DNA from: an uncultured Clostridia bacterium
GTDB lineage: Bacteria > Bacillota > Clostridia > Oscillospirales > Acutalibacteraceae
Assembly: GCA_947628595.1 (NCBI GenBank)
Contig: CANRAN010000065.1
Span: 1-7,555, forward strand
Direction of reading: 5' to 3'
Length of the DNA: 7,555 bases
The translations under genes were made by a program, and so were the position numbers. Positions 5,877 through 7,555 of the stretch are shown here, one piece after another; the stretch's first letter is position 1; every line of letters begins with the position of its first letter. The notes below the pieces were generated by a model. The model ran no database searches, was not told the DNA's origin, and saw nothing but the letters and a program-made list of their open reading frames with translations.

Positions 5877-7555
5877 ATGGTCAAAATTGGTCTTGATATA
5901 GGCTCTACTACCGTTAAGTGTGTAGTGCTTGATGAGAGTAATAATATATTATTTAACACATATGAAAGACATTATTCACAGATTACAGGAAAAATAGCTG
6001 AGTTGCTGAAAATCGTAAGAAATAAGATACCAAAGGGTGAAACAGCACTCGTATCAATGTCAGGCTCGGCAGGAATGGGGGTTGCAGAAGCCTGCGGAAT
6101 AGATTTTATACAGGAAGTCTATGCCACAAGAGCGGCTGCAAATACTTTTTTGCCCGATACCGATGTTGTAATTGAGCTTGGCGGAGAGGATGCAAAGATA
6201 CTTTTCCTCTCAGGTGGAATGGAGGTCCGCATGAACGGCTCGTGTGCGGGAGGTACGGGTGCATTTATTGATCAAATGGCAACACTCCTCAATGTACCTA
6301 TCGAGGAGCTTGACGGTCTTGCGGAAAGGCATGAGAAAACCTATACAATCGCCTCACGCTGCGGAGTTTTTGCAAAAACCGATATACAGCCCCTGCTCAA
6401 TCAGGGGGCAAAAAAAGAGGACGTTGCCGCAAGTATATTTATGGCAGTTGTGAATCAGACAATATCCGGACTTGCACAGGGCAGAGAAATAAAGGGAAAT
6501 GTTGTATATCTCGGTGGACCGCTCACATTTATACCACAGCTCAGAAAGGATTTTGATAAGGTACTCGGAACAAAGGGAATATGCCCGGAAAATTCGCTTT
6601 ATTATGTTTCCATAGGTGCGGCACTTTGTGCGGAAAAAAACATAGATTTTGATTTGGTATGCCAAAAGATAGAAAAATACAGGGGTACGGGAAATTTCGC
6701 ATTCAATAAACCGCTTTTCAAGGATGAGCAGGAGCTTGAAATATTCAGAAAAAGACATTCACTTGCCAAGGTTGAAAATGGTACTCTTGAGGGATATAGT
6801 GGAAATGCCTTTGTCGGAATAGATGCAGGCTCAACGACTGTCAAGGGTGTTGTTACGGACGATAAGGGTACACTTCTTTATTCCGAATATATGTCCAACA
6901 GCGGCAACCCCGTTCCGATTGTCAAGAAATTTCTTGAAAATATATATAAAAAATGCCCGGATATAAAAATAAAAGGTTCAGCTGTCACCGGATACGGTGA
7001 GGAGATTATAAAAAATGCGTTCGGTGCGGATTTCGGAATAGTTGAAACCGTTGCACATATGACAGCGGCAAAGAAATTCATGCCCGATGTTGAATTTATC
7101 ATAGATATAGGCGGACAGGATATAAAATGCTTCAAGATAAGAAACGGTGTCATAGATAATATATTCCTTAATGAAGCCTGTTCATCAGGCTGCGGCTCAT
7201 TTTTGCAGACCTTTGCAAATGCCCTCGGTTATTCTGTGGAGGAATTTTCGGAAATGGGACTTCTTGCAAAGCATCCTGTTGACCTCGGCTCACGGTGTAC
7301 CGTATTCATGAATTCTTCCGTTAAGCAGGCACAGAAGGACGGGGCGACAATTGAGGATATATCCGCAGGATTGTGTCTGAGCGTTGTAAAAAATGCACTG
7401 TATAAGGTCATAAGGGTTTCAAACCCGAGAGAACTCGGCAAGAAAATTGTTGTTCAGGGAGGAACATTCCTCAATGATGCAGTGCTGAGAGCATTCGAGC
7501 AGGAAATGGGCGTTGATGTTATAAGACCCGATATATCCGGTCTTATGGGTGCATA
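5877..7555 (+). CDS. Acyl-CoA dehydratase activase-like protein, tandem BcrAD/BadFG ATPase domains (3' end outside window)
   Basis: Activators of (R)-2-hydroxyacyl-CoA dehydratases (HgdC/HadI type) are [4Fe-4S] ATPases that push one electron to the dehydratase at low potential. The visible 559 residues, open to the window edge, contain two copies of this ASKHA-fold domain. Copy 1 (about 1-255) has GLDIGSTTVK (5-14), LGGEDAK (101-107), the cluster Cys123 in SCAGGTG and Cys162 in SRCGVF, and YLGGPL (211-216). Copy 2 (about 312 onward) has GIDAGSTTVK (314-323), DIGGQDIK (410-417), Cys435 in NEACSSGCG, Cys474 in SRCTVF and VVQGGTFLN (525-533). In HgdC two such cysteines per subunit ligate a cluster shared across a dimer, so a fused tandem could make an intramolecular one. 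Long clostridial proteins of this type usually continue into DUF2229 and dehydratase-like regions; that part cannot be seen. AAAGGAAG (5861-5868), eight bases from the ATG, supports the start. The physiological substrate is unknown. Confidence 0.93.
   Translation, partial: MVKIGLDIGSTTVKCVVLDESNNILFNTYERHYSQITGKIAELLKIVRNKIPKGETALVSMSGSAGMGVAEACGIDFIQEVYATRAAANTFLPDTDVVIELGGEDAKILFLSGGMEVRMNGSCAGGTGAFIDQMATLLNVPIEELDGLAERHEKTYTIASRCGVFAKTDIQPLLNQGAKKEDVAASIFMAVVNQTISGLAQGREIKGNVVYLGGPLTFIPQLRKDFDKVLGTKGICPENSLYYVSIGAALCAEKNIDFDLVCQKIEKYRGTGNFAFNKPLFKDEQELEIFRKRHSLAKVENGTLEGYSGNAFVGIDAGSTTVKGVVTDDKGTLLYSEYMSNSGNPVPIVKKFLENIYKKCPDIKIKGSAVTGYGEEIIKNAFGADFGIVETVAHMTAAKKFMPDVEFIIDIGGQDIKCFKIRNGVIDNIFLNEACSSGCGSFLQTFANALGYSVEEFSEMGLLAKHPVDLGSRCTVFMNSSVKQAQKDGATIEDISAGLCLSVVKNALYKVIRVSNPRELGKKIVVQGGTFLNDAVLRAFEQEMGVDVIRPDISGLMGA

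Noticed and set aside
6354..7441. Minus-strand open frames opposite the activase gene
   Set aside because: The plus frame carries conserved ATPase motifs throughout; the opposite frames are antisense shadows.
1..7555. CRISPR arrays, tRNA or rRNA genes
   Set aside because: No regularly spaced direct repeats, cloverleaf-like segments or rRNA-like conserved stretches were seen.

Overview
The window looks like the chromosome of an AT-rich, low-GC Gram-positive bacterium, most likely an anaerobic gut-type Clostridia member (Lachnospiraceae/Oscillospiraceae range). The grounds are strong AGGAGG-like ribosome binding sites, A+T-rich intergenic DNA with TTGACA/TATAAT-like promoters, a clostridial-type CarD protein and a large tandem (R)-2-hydroxyacyl-CoA-dehydratase-type activase. 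The genus cannot be fixed from sequence reading alone.

Layout. Positions 1-86 are the right end of an IS200/IS605-type insertion sequence. It carries the 3' scaffold of the TnpB-associated omega (reRNA) transcript; the tnpB gene lies outside the window. Positions 195-759 (minus) hold two adjacent small three-helix membrane protein genes that look like diverged duplicates, driven by a good promoter with a dyad across it. Next come asnB (1009-2889, plus) with its own terminator, and a CarD/CdnL-family RNA polymerase-binding regulator (3067-3576, plus). CarD converges on a large membrane-anchored UDP-GlcNAc 4,6-dehydratase of the PglF/WbpM class (3635-5560, minus), with one imperfect hairpin between the two stop codons. 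A divergent intergenic region follows. The last gene (5877 to the window edge, plus) is the N-terminal 559 residues of a large protein with two tandem BcrAD/BadFG-type ATPase domains, each with its own pair of cluster-ligating cysteines.

How the genes relate. Apart from the small membrane pair, these look like separate transcription units rather than one pathway. asnB supplies asparagine, the PglF-type enzyme makes the 4-keto-6-deoxy precursor for bacillosamine/QuiNAc-type surface sugars, CarD adjusts promoter opening, and the activase belongs to low-potential, ATP-driven electron transfer. No partner genes for the sugar or dehydratase pathways are visible.

The main points for a second look are the omega-RNA end, the paralogous membrane pair with its promoter dyad, the apparent lack of tryptophan in the CarD protein, and a perfect 15-bp dyad between the -35 and -10 of the activase promoter. 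I see no clear evidence of a wholly new multi-gene system.
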